From: Parcubacteria group bacterium
Lineage (GTDB): Bacteria; Patescibacteriota; Minisyncoccia; Moranbacterales; JAKLHP01
Length of the DNA: 31,302 bases
Reading direction: 5' to 3'
NCBI GenBank assembly: GCA_041657845.1
Contig: JBBABD010000010.1
Coordinates: forward strand, 1-31,302
The position numbers were made by a program, and so were the translations under genes. The notes under the pieces are model-generated. The model was not told the DNA's origin. It made no database searches and saw only the letters and a program-made list of their open reading frames with translations. This document shows positions 21,260 to 28,205 of the stretch, in pieces. How positions within the stretch are numbered: position 1 is the stretch's first letter; every line of letters begins with the position of its first letter.

Positions 21260-22708
21260 ATGTCAAGAAACAAATTTCTAAAAATATTTTTTAAAATTGC
21301 AACTTTCACGGCGCTAATTTTGGCTTTTGTTTGGGGAGGATATTTTGTTTTTAAAATCGGAAGCACTGGGAAAAAAATCAGCATTGATAATGAAAGTTCT
21401 TCTGTTATGAACAATGTGGGATCATTGATTTCTTCCTTGATTCCAAATAGCAGAAAAATGCTCCGAGGCGAAGAAGACGGAAGAACAAACATCCTGCTTC
21501 TCGGAACTGCCGGAAAAGGAAAGCCGGGACAAAATCTCACTGACACAATAATGATGCTCAGCATCGACACAAAAAACAAAAAAATTGCTCTTCTTTCCCT
21601 CCCTCGCGATTTTTACGCTAAAATCGCAGACACTTCCTTCTACACCAAAATAAATTCCATCTATCAATACGGCATTAGCCGGAAGGAATACGCCAATCCG
21701 ATCAAAAAAACCGTGGAAGAAATTACTGGTTCTCCTGTTCATTATTTCATCGTCCTCGATTTTGACGGATTCAAGAAAATAATCGACGACATCGGAGGCA
21801 TCAATATTTCCGTCGAAAGAGACATCTATGATCCCCGCTATCCCGGACCGAATTATAGCTACGAAACTTTTGAAATTAAAAAAGGACTGCACCTTATGAA
21901 TGGCGAAACGGCGCTTAAATATGTCCGCGAGCGCCACGACGATCCGGAAGGAGATTTTGGAAGAGCCAAGCGCCAACAGCAAGTTATGCAATCGACAAAA
22001 AATAAAGTTTTTTCATTGCAGACTTTTCTGAACCCGATCGCTCTTAATAAATTGCTAAGCGACCTTGGAGAAAATATCAAAACCGACATCGGAATGGATG
22101 AAATCGAAGGGTTCCTTGATCTTGCTAAAAAATCCGATACTCAAAATATTACTAATGCAGTAGTTGACGCCTGGAAAAAAGAAAGCATACTCAAGGTTTC
22201 TCATATTCCCGCTGGAGGAGTTCAGGCTTTTGTTCTGGTTCCGCGCGTGGGAAATTACAGCGAAATCCAGGATTTGACGCAAAATATTTTTGACCTGGAT
22301 TCGATTCGCAGAAGAAAAGCGGAAATCGAGAAAGAAAACGCCAGCGTAACGATTATCAATCAAAGCAACTACAGGAATCTTGATTCCAAAGTCAAAGATA
22401 TTTTGGAAAATAAGATGAAAATAAAAAATATTAAAACGGTTTACTCGGGAAATTCAGGAATCCTAAATAATTCCTATGTCTATGGCAAGACTAACGGGCA
22501 AAAAATATTCACGCTGGATGAAATCATCAAAATACTAAAAATAAGATTGGTTGGGAAAAATGATGCTATAATAGAAAAGCAAGAAAGCGACTTGGTTCTG
22601 GTTCTCGGAAACGACCTTGGAGACATCGACTCTTTCGAGGAGGGAAATATTGAGGAATTCAAAAACGCTTCCGACAGCCAAAATTATTTTGATTTAATAA
22701 AAAAGTAA
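21260..22708 (+). CDS. LytR-CpsA-Psr (LCP) family cell-wall glycopolymer ligase
   Basis: LCP proteins attach glycopolymers to peptidoglycan outside the membrane. The 482-aa sequence has one N-terminal helix (about 9-30) and the LCP domain (about 74-250) with RTNILLLG, TDTIMMLSID, SLPRDFYAKI, IGGINISVERDIYDPRYPGP and LKYVRERHDDPEGDFGRAKR, including the conserved arginines that bind polyprenyl phosphate. A C-terminal LytR_C domain (about 355-465) starts at ASVTIINQSNYR. It is divergent from lepB and upstream of pth. Confidence 0.95.
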   Translation: MSRNKFLKIFFKIATFTALILAFVWGGYFVFKIGSTGKKISIDNESSSVMNNVGSLISSLIPNSRKMLRGEEDGRTNILLLGTAGKGKPGQNLTDTIMMLSIDTKNKKIALLSLPRDFYAKIADTSFYTKINSIYQYGISRKEYANPIKKTVEEITGSPVHYFIVLDFDGFKKIIDDIGGINISVERDIYDPRYPGPNYSYETFEIKKGLHLMNGETALKYVRERHDDPEGDFGRAKRQQQVMQSTKNKVFSLQTFLNPIALNKLLSDLGENIKTDIGMDEIEGFLDLAKKSDTQNITNAVVDAWKKESILKVSHIPAGGVQAFVLVPRVGNYSEIQDLTQNIFDLDSIRRRKAEIEKENASVTIINQSNYRNLDSKVKDILENKMKIKNIKTVYSGNSGILNNSYVYGKTNGQKIFTLDEIIKILKIRLVGKNDAIIEKQESDLVLVLGNDLGDIDSFEEGNIEEFKNASDSQNYFDLIKK

Positions 22709-22725
22709 TTAATATTTACAGCATT

Positions 22726-22837
22726 TGTCATTCCTGGCTTGACCAGGAATCTACGCTCTAGAGTTACGCTAATCTAAATTCATACATCAAACTTGCGATT
22801 ATCGTTTGTGTAGATTCCTGCTTTCGCAGGAATGACA
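22726..22837. repeat. TGTCATTC-type palindromic repeat between LCP gene and pth
   Basis: Begins TGTCATTCCTGGCTTGACCA and ends CTTTCGCAGGAATGACA. Each end also holds its own small hairpin (ATTCCTG/CAGGAAT). Confidence 0.88.
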
Positions 22838-22869
22838 TAATATAATAAATTAATAATGTTAAATATTTT

Positions 22870-23391
22870 ATGATTCTAATAATCGGCCTGGGCAATCCTG
22901 GAGAAAAATATGGAAACAACCGGCACAATGCCGGATTCATAATTCTCGACGAGTTAAAAAATGATTGGGATTTTCCTGCTTTTGAATTTTCCCATAAATT
23001 TAACTCAGAGATTTCAGAGAAAAATAAAGATAGCGATAAAATAATCCTCGCCAAACCCCAAACTTTTATGAACAATTCCGGAGAGACAGTTCAGAAAATA
23101 ATGAGCTTCTACAAATTAACTCCGGAAAATATTATCGTCATTCATGACGACTTAGACATTAATTTTGGAGAATATAAAATTTCCACCGATTCCGGACCGG
23201 CGGGACATAATGGCGTCCAAGACATCATCGACAAAATCGGCACGCAAAATTTCAAACGCATTCGCATCGGCATCGAAGGCGAAGAAAAAAGAAAAGCCAG
23301 GATAATTCCCGGCGATGTTTTCGTACTGCAAGATTTTTCGCAGGAAGAATTGGAAATTATTAAAAATTTGGCGAAAGAAATTAAATTATAA
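22870..23391 (+). CDS. pth: Peptidyl-tRNA hydrolase
   Basis: Frees tRNA from peptidyl-tRNA that drops off ribosomes. The 173-aa sequence starts IIGLGNPGEKYGNNRHNAGF with N10 and the catalytic H19. It continues with KPQTFMNNSG (N68), VIHDDLDINFG (D93) and SGPAGHNGVQDII (N114). It is slightly shorter than usual at the C-terminus (about 185-195 aa in others) but has all catalytic residues. It is flanked by two TGTCAT-type repeats. No Shine-Dalgarno is visible. Confidence 0.98.
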   Translation: MILIIGLGNPGEKYGNNRHNAGFIILDELKNDWDFPAFEFSHKFNSEISEKNKDSDKIILAKPQTFMNNSGETVQKIMSFYKLTPENIIVIHDDLDINFGEYKISTDSGPAGHNGVQDIIDKIGTQNFKRIRIGIEGEEKRKARIIPGDVFVLQDFSQEELEIIKNLAKEIKL

Positions 23392-23400
23392 TAAAATATT

Positions 23401-23502
23401 TGTCATCCTGAGTCCCGCTTAGCGGGACGAAGGATCCCGAACAAATATAATAAAAATTTTGTTTGCAAATACTGAGATTCTTCGCGCGGCGCTCAGAATG
23501 AC
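23401..23502. repeat. TGTCATCC-type palindromic repeat after pth
   Basis: Starts TGTCATCCTGAGTCCCGC and ends GGCGCTCAGAATGACG. It contains a perfect GTCCCGC-ttA-GCGGGAC mini-hairpin. It is similar in build to 3489-3590 and 22726-22837. Confidence 0.8.
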
Positions 23503-23512
23503 GTCGTATAAA

Positions 23513-23583
23513 TAAAAAAGGAGAAGGTCTTTGTCATCGCATTTGTTGCAATTACTGCAATGCGACAACGCAAACCTTCTCCT
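23513..23583 (-). terminator. Long terminator hairpin of the 125-aa protein gene
   Basis: On the minus strand AGGAGAAGGT pairs perfectly with ACCTTCTCCT; inside, TTGTC and GCATT pair with AATGC and GACAA, leaving a GCAgtaatTGC tip. Six Ts follow. It starts 21 bp after the stop codon. Confidence 0.88.
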
Positions 23584-23604
23584 GATATTTCTGCAATTGT
23601 AATG

Positions 23605-23982
23605 CTAAGTCACTGTGGCTGTAGCTGTTACTTCTTTTTTTCTTGTTACAGTCCTTTTTGTGAATGTGAGCCTCCCCTCTACATCCAACTCCTTCGGCAC
23701 ATCAGTAACCAGTCTTTCGCCCGATGTGTTTGCCACAACGACCTTAATAACCCGGGGGTCGTTGGAAAACTTTACATAATGCCCATCTTCAAGACTTTTG
23801 AACTTGATGGGCTTGCCAAGTGCAATACGAATACCTCCTACGTAGCCAGTCACTCCAAAAATTAAAAGAGCGAGGGCTACTAACGCCAGCTCCGTACTTC
23901 CCCAAAAACAATAAAGCACGAAACAAGACGTGAACAGTGATACTACATTTAATACTGTCACTAACAACCCACCTTTTAGCAT
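23605..23982 (-). CDS. Membrane protein of unknown function
   Basis: A 125-aa protein with two hydrophobic helices (about 5-27 and 31-52) and a soluble C-terminal part of 70 residues: GKPIKFKSLEDGHYVKFSND, VIKVVVANTSGERL, then a Thr/Lys-rich tail (TFTKRTVTRKKEVTATATVT). I do not recognise a family. The start is certain: a perfect GGAGGA Shine-Dalgarno lies seven bases before the ATG. The gene has a consensus promoter, a leader of about 217 nt with strong secondary structure, and a large terminator, so it is a self-contained and probably well-expressed or regulated unit. It lies against the direction of its neighbours pth and dprA. Base use is less AT-rich than in the flanking repeats, which could mean transfer, but this is a weak sign. 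Confidence 0.75.
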   Translation of the reverse strand: MLKGGLLVTVLNVVSLFTSCFVLYCFWGSTELALVALALLIFGVTGYVGGIRIALGKPIKFKSLEDGHYVKFSNDPRVIKVVVANTSGERLVTDVPKELDVEGRLTFTKRTVTRKKEVTATATVT

Positions 23983-24199
23983 AGTAGAATCCTCCTTTTA
24001 TTCAAAATGGCTTCCAGAATTTCGTCTGTAGTAGCATCTTCTCTTGAAATATCAAGATTAAATACATTTAACTACTCACGAAACCTAAGGAGGATGGTCC
24101 GCTTTCGACTACGGACGAAATTCCAAAAACCATTGCGCCTCTTCGGCGCATTGCCCATTTAAAGGCACTTTTTTGCATCTTTTAAAATAACTACTATAA
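23983..24199 (-). promoter_or_regulatory. Structured 5' leader RNA with anti-SD (candidate riboregulator)
   Basis: Read 5' to 3' on the minus strand. Hairpin UGCGCC-gaaga-GGCGCA is followed after four bases by UUUUU. Element 1 is GAAUUUCGUCCGUAGU (24108-24123), element 2 AUCCUCCUU (24087-24095), element 3 ACUACAGACGAAAUUC (24017-24032) and element 4 AAGGAGGAU (23989-23997), the Shine-Dalgarno itself. Elements 1 and 3 pair over 16 bases with one mismatch; elements 2 and 4 pair perfectly over 9. Together these would be a pseudoknot that masks the ribosome site. A competing local hairpin, GUCCGuagucgaaagCGGAC, uses part of element 1. Small hairpins UUAAAU-gu-AUUUAA and CUUG-auauuu-CAAG lie between. 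No known riboswitch class recognised. Confidence 0.65.
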
Positions 24200-24205
24200 C
24201 GGTCT

Positions 24206-24234
24206 AGTATAGCAAAACATTGGGCTTTTGTCAA
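24206..24234 (-). promoter_or_regulatory. Consensus promoter of the 125-aa protein gene
   Basis: Perfect TTGACA (24229-24234, minus), 17-bp spacer, TATACT (24206-24211). The start is predicted near 24199. The -35 overlaps the dprA -35 by five bases. Confidence 0.88.
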
Positions 24235-24256
24235 GCCTGCGATTTCTTGATATATT
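24228..24256 (+). promoter_or_regulatory. Promoter of dprA, predicting a nearly leaderless mRNA
   Basis: TTGTCA (24228-24233), 17-bp spacer, TATATT (24251-24256). The start is expected at about 24262-24264, only 3-5 bases before the ATG at 24267. No Shine-Dalgarno is present. Confidence 0.75.
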
Positions 24257-24266
24257 CAATAGTGTT

Positions 24267-25355
24267 ATGAAATTTCTCAACGCTCTCAACAAGATCAACG
24301 GCCTCGGTCCCCAGAAGATGAAAATGCTTCTGGATTTTTTTGGGTCTCCGGAGAATGTTTGGAAGTCGGACTTCCAAAATTTGGTTCAAAGCGGGATCGG
24401 AGAAAGCTTGGCTAATAAAATAGTTTCCGAAAGAGAAAAAATAAATCCCGAAGAAGAAATGGAAAAACTGGCTAAGGAAAACGTGCGAATTATAGCTCTT
24501 AACGACTCTGCATATCCTCCGCTTCTTCGGGAAATCCCCAGCGCACCGTATATACTATATATAAAGAGCACTTTGGAGCTTTCGGAAATATTTTCCGGAT
24601 ATTTGATTTCTATCGTTGGATCGCGTAAGATGACAAGTTATGGAAAACAGGTGGCCTATAGTTTCGCTCGCGACTTGGCAACATCCGGAATAACCATTGT
24701 CAGCGGAATGGCGCTCGGTATTGATGCCGAAGCGCACACGGGCGCTTTGGAAGTTAAAGGAAAAACCATTGCTATTCTGGGAAGCAGCCTGGAAGATTCC
24801 AATATCGGACCGCGAGCTAACTATAATCTTTCCAGAAGAATAATTGAGTCTGGCGCGCTTGTTTCCGATTTTCCTCTGGGAACGCCTTCCGTTCCCGGAA
24901 ATTTTCCGGCTCGCAATCGATTGATGGCAGGATTAACATTAGGAACGCTGATTGTTGAAGCGCAGATGGAAAGCGGAAGCCTGATCACAGCCAATTTGGC
25001 AGTGGAATTCAATCGGGAAGTATTTTCCGTTCCCGGACCGATATTTTCCGAAAGCTCCCAAGGCACAAATAAATTAATCAGGGAGGGGGCGAAATTAGTT
25101 ACCTCAGTGCAGGATATTCTGGAAGAACTGAATCTGGAAAAAAGAACCGAGATTGAGAAAGCCAGAGAGATTATTCCCGATTCTCCGGAAGAAGAAATCA
25201 TTCTCAAAAATTTGGGCTGCGAAGCGGTCCACATTGACAAGCTGATTAAACTAACTAAACTTAATACATCAACCGCCCTTTCTGCTCTAGCTATGATGGA
25301 AATGAAAGGAATGATAAAAGATATTGGAGGACAAAACTATATAGTATTACGCTAA
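24267..25355 (+). CDS. dprA: DNA processing protein DprA/Smf
   Basis: Binds incoming single-stranded DNA and loads RecA during transformation. From ATG 24267 the protein is 362 aa; a TTG at 24228 would extend it by 13 residues but lies in the promoter. It has an N-terminal helix-hairpin-like region (INGLGPQKMKMLLDFFG), the Rossmann-type DprA domain with ISIVGSRKMTSYGKQ, VSGMALGIDAEAHTGAL, SDFPLGTPSVPGNFPARNRL and ESGSLITANLAVE-like motifs, and a C-terminal winged helix (about 300-362) starting at SPEEEIILKNLG. With comEC and the MBL protein in the same window it supports natural competence. It runs toward the GxxExxY remnant. Confidence 0.97.
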   Translation: MKFLNALNKINGLGPQKMKMLLDFFGSPENVWKSDFQNLVQSGIGESLANKIVSEREKINPEEEMEKLAKENVRIIALNDSAYPPLLREIPSAPYILYIKSTLELSEIFSGYLISIVGSRKMTSYGKQVAYSFARDLATSGITIVSGMALGIDAEAHTGALEVKGKTIAILGSSLEDSNIGPRANYNLSRRIIESGALVSDFPLGTPSVPGNFPARNRLMAGLTLGTLIVEAQMESGSLITANLAVEFNREVFSVPGPIFSESSQGTNKLIREGAKLVTSVQDILEELNLEKRTEIEKAREIIPDSPEEEIILKNLGCEAVHIDKLIKLTKLNTSTALSALAMMEMKGMIKDIGGQNYIVLR

Positions 25356-25366
25356 TAGTTGCGAAT
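25353..25366. repeat. ATTCGC-type short repeat, left of the GxxExxY gene
   Basis: TAATAGTTGCGAAT is the inverse of ATTCGCAACTATTA. It begins inside the dprA stop codon and recurs on the other side of the GxxExxY gene. Confidence 0.6.
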
Positions 25367-25376
25367 AAAAAAACAA

Positions 25377-25782
25377 ATGAATGCGAATAGCAAAATAATT
25401 TATCCTGAATTGAGCTATAAATTGATGGGAATTTTATATGATGTGCAGAATGAATTAGGCAATAAATATCAGGAAAAATATTATCAGAGAGCTATCGAGA
25501 TAGAATTAAGAGAAAGGCGTAAAATACAATAAGGAATTACAGGTAGATTTATTATGCAATGGAAATAAGATTGGAAAGTATTTTTTAGATTTTTTAATTG
25601 AAGATAAAATAATATTAGAAATAAAAGCAACTGATAGATTCAAAATAACCGACTTCAAACAAATATCCGCATATTTAAAAAGCAAGCAAATTAAGTTAGG
25701 AATTATTGCAAATTTCAGAACAGAAAAATTAAGTTATAAAAGAATAATAAATTCAGATATTGAGTATAAACAATTAAATTGA
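25377..25782 (+). pseudogene. Frameshifted GxxExxY-family protein gene
   Basis: Two frames together encode a full GxxExxY protein, a small family with a PD-(D/E)XK nuclease-like fold whose role is not settled. The first part (25377-25532) reads ELSYKLMGILYDVQNELG and KYQEKYYQRAIEIELRERR, then hits TAA at 25530. The second frame, from about 25522 to TGA at 25780, reads YNKELQVDLLCNGNKIGKYF, LDFLIEDKIILEIKA, then FKQISAYLKSKQIKLGIIAN and ends in YKQLN. The shift is at CGTAAAATAC near 25518-25527 and equals one inserted or two lost bases, next to a run of four As. K replaces G in the name motif (KYQEKYY). It may be a pseudogene, a sequencing error or recoding. ATTCGC-type repeats flank it. Confidence 0.85.
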
Positions 25783-25789
25783 TAATCTA

Positions 25790-25849
25790 ATTATTCGCGT
25801 TAATTGCAATCAACATTCGCGACCATTAGAATTCAACATTCGCAACTAT
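25790..25849. repeat. Cluster of three ATTCGC-type repeats before topA
   Basis: ATTCGCGTTAATTG, ATTCGCGACCATTAG and ATTCGCAACTATATG occur in a row, about 20 bp apart. The last runs directly into the topA start codon. Confidence 0.75.
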
Positions 25850-28084
25850 ATGCGTTTAATCATAGTAGAATCACCTACGAAAGCGAAAACAATATCCAAG
25901 TTTTTAGGCAAGGGATATAATGTAAAATCTTCTTACGGACACGTTCGAGATTTGCCGACCAGCGTAATGGGAATCGACATCGAACATAATTTTGAGCCGA
26001 AATACGTTATTCCCAAGAAAGCCAAGGATAAAGTGGCTATTCTTAAGAGCGCCGCGGAAGAAGCTGATGAAATTGTTCTCGCAACTGATGAAGACCGAGA
26101 AGGAGAAGCTATCGCCTGGCATTTGATTAGCGCGCTTGGTCTCGACAAAAAAAAGAGTAAAAAATACGAACGAATCGCTTTTCATGAAATTACCAAAACT
26201 GCCATAGAAAAAGCTTTGGAACATCCGCGGGATTTGGATATTAATTTGGTTGACGCCCAGCAAGCGCGAAGAGTTTTGGACAGGTTGGTCGGATACGAGC
26301 TCTCCCCTTTTCTTTGGAGCAAGATTAAAAAAGGACTCAGCGCCGGAAGAGTGCAATCTGTCGCTCTTCGAATTATCACCGAGAGAGAAAGAGAAATTGA
26401 AAAATTCAAGAAAGAAGATTTTTGGACCATCACCGCTAAGCTCAAAAAAGAGGACGACCAATTCGGCTCCAATCTGCTGGAAAAAAATGGAGAAAAAGTC
26501 GAGGAAACTATAACCTTGAAACTTTTTGCCGGAGATTACAAAACCAAAAAAACCATCATCAAAAATGAAAAGGATGCCAAGGAAATAACCGATGAACTTA
26601 AATCTTCTTCTTTTGCCATTAAAGATATCGAAGAAAAAGAAACTTTGCGCTCCCCTTCCGCTCCATTCACCACTTCAACGCTCCAACAGTCCGCTATCAA
26701 TACATTGGGATTTTCGGCTAAAGTAGCTATGATGGCCGCCCAAAGGTTATATGAACAAGGTTTTATCACCTATATGCGAACGGACAGCGTCAACTTGTCA
26801 TTGGAGTCAATGATTGCAGCCAGAAAAGCCATCACTGAAATGTTTGGAAAAGAATACGCCTTGGAAAATCCAAGGTTCTTCAAGACTAAATCAAAGGGAG
26901 CGCAGGAAGCGCACGAAGCTATCCGCCCCGCTTATCCGGAAAAAACTCCCGACGAACTTCCCAAGTCATTGGATGAAAAAGAAATAAAATTATACCGGCT
27001 TATTTGGACCAGGATGCTCGCTTCCCAGATGCAACCGGCGACAATGAACTCAGTGCGGGCTGACATTGAAGCAATAGGCAAAAAAAATAAGTATCTTCTG
27101 CGCGCCAACGGTTCAACCATCAAATTTGACGGATATCTGAAACTTTATGGAGACAAGATTCCAGTTAGCGAAAACCTTCTTCCCAAAATGAAGGTTGGAG
27201 ATAAATTAAGCCTGGTAAGCGCCGACTCCGAACAAAAATCAACCACTCCTCCTCCGCGTTACACCGAAGCCGCCTTGGTGAAAGTTCTGGAAGAAAATGG
27301 AATCGGCAGACCTTCAACCTATGCTCCGACTATTTCAACCATCATCGACCGGAAATACGTCGAAAAAAATGAAGAAAAAAAATTGATTCCCCTTGAGATT
27401 GGATTTTTGGTAAATGACATTTTGGTGGAACATTTTCCGGAAATTGTGAATATGCAGTTTACCGCCAATGTAGAAGAAGAATTTGACGAAATCGCCGAAG
27501 GGAAAAAAGAATGGGTTCCGGTTATTCGCGCTTTTTACGGGCCATTCAACAAAAACCTTAAGAAAAAAACTAAAGATGTAAAAAGAGAAGACATTTTGGA
27601 AAAATTGGAAAAGAAATGCCCGGAATGCGGGGGCGATCTTTTGGTAAAATTCGGAAGATTTGGAAAATTCATCGCTTGTGTAAACTTCCCCAGCTGCCGA
27701 TACACCGAAAAAACGGAAGCGGAAAAGAAGGTGGAAGAAGAAAATTCCGGAATAATTTGCGATAAATGCGGAGCGCCGATGGTAGTAAAAAGAGGAAGAT
27801 TTGGAGCGTTTTTGGGATGTTCCAGATATCCTGATTGCAAGGGCATACAGAGAATAGAAAATAAAACCGGACTCAAATGCCCGAAATGCGGCGTCGGCGA
27901 CATTGTGGAACGAAAATCCAAGCGCGGAAAAATGTTCTATGGATGCAGCAGTTATCCAAAATGCGATTTCGCCCTTTGGAGCAAACCAACCGGAGAAAAA
28001 TGTCCAACGTGTGGAGCATTATTAGTTTTTGCCCCGAAAGGAATCGTCCGATGTTCGAGTAAGGAATGCAAGTTTGAGAAATAA
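25850..28084 (+). CDS. topA: DNA topoisomerase I
   Basis: Type IA topoisomerase that relaxes negative supercoils. The 744-aa protein has the Toprim domain MRLIIVESPTKAKTISKFLG with ATDEDREGEA (78-87), HEITKTAIEKAL, SAGRVQSVALRII (164-176) and the active tyrosine Y308 in GFITYMRTDS. GIGRPSTYAPTISTI follows. The C-terminal region (from about 590) has four zinc-ribbon units: CPECGG...CRYTE, CDKCGA...CKGIQ, CPKCGV...CDFAL, and a shorter CPTCGA...CKFEK. Length and domain order are normal. It has no visible Shine-Dalgarno, and a dispersed repeat ends at its ATG. Confidence 0.99.
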   Translation: MRLIIVESPTKAKTISKFLGKGYNVKSSYGHVRDLPTSVMGIDIEHNFEPKYVIPKKAKDKVAILKSAAEEADEIVLATDEDREGEAIAWHLISALGLDKKKSKKYERIAFHEITKTAIEKALEHPRDLDINLVDAQQARRVLDRLVGYELSPFLWSKIKKGLSAGRVQSVALRIITEREREIEKFKKEDFWTITAKLKKEDDQFGSNLLEKNGEKVEETITLKLFAGDYKTKKTIIKNEKDAKEITDELKSSSFAIKDIEEKETLRSPSAPFTTSTLQQSAINTLGFSAKVAMMAAQRLYEQGFITYMRTDSVNLSLESMIAARKAITEMFGKEYALENPRFFKTKSKGAQEAHEAIRPAYPEKTPDELPKSLDEKEIKLYRLIWTRMLASQMQPATMNSVRADIEAIGKKNKYLLRANGSTIKFDGYLKLYGDKIPVSENLLPKMKVGDKLSLVSADSEQKSTTPPPRYTEAALVKVLEENGIGRPSTYAPTISTIIDRKYVEKNEEKKLIPLEIGFLVNDILVEHFPEIVNMQFTANVEEEFDEIAEGKKEWVPVIRAFYGPFNKNLKKKTKDVKREDILEKLEKKCPECGGDLLVKFGRFGKFIACVNFPSCRYTEKTEAEKKVEEENSGIICDKCGAPMVVKRGRFGAFLGCSRYPDCKGIQRIENKTGLKCPKCGVGDIVERKSKRGKMFYGCSSYPKCDFALWSKPTGEKCPTCGALLVFAPKGIVRCSSKECKFEK

Positions 28085-28200
28085 TTTTCAATTATCAATG
28101 ATCAATTTACAATGAATTTTCAATGAATTAATTTTCAAATTTTTTAAAATTGAAAATTGAGATATTGATTGAAAACAAGTAAATTGAAAATTGAAAATTT
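28083..28200. repeat. AT-rich imperfect palindrome, copy C
   Basis: Starts at the topA stop with AATTTTCAATTATCAATGAT and ends GAAAACAAGTAAATTGAAAA. It is the closest relative of copy B (18925-19047) and fills the whole gap between topA and rel. Confidence 0.88.
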
Positions 28201-28205
28201 TAGCG

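Noticed and set aside
21422..21991. Long minus-strand frame inside the LCP gene
   Set aside because: It is the shadow of a well-supported LCP gene, with no recognisable domain or start signal.
28191..28205. TTG start of rel
   Set aside because: It lies in the end of repeat C and would add only KILA; ATG 28206 is better.
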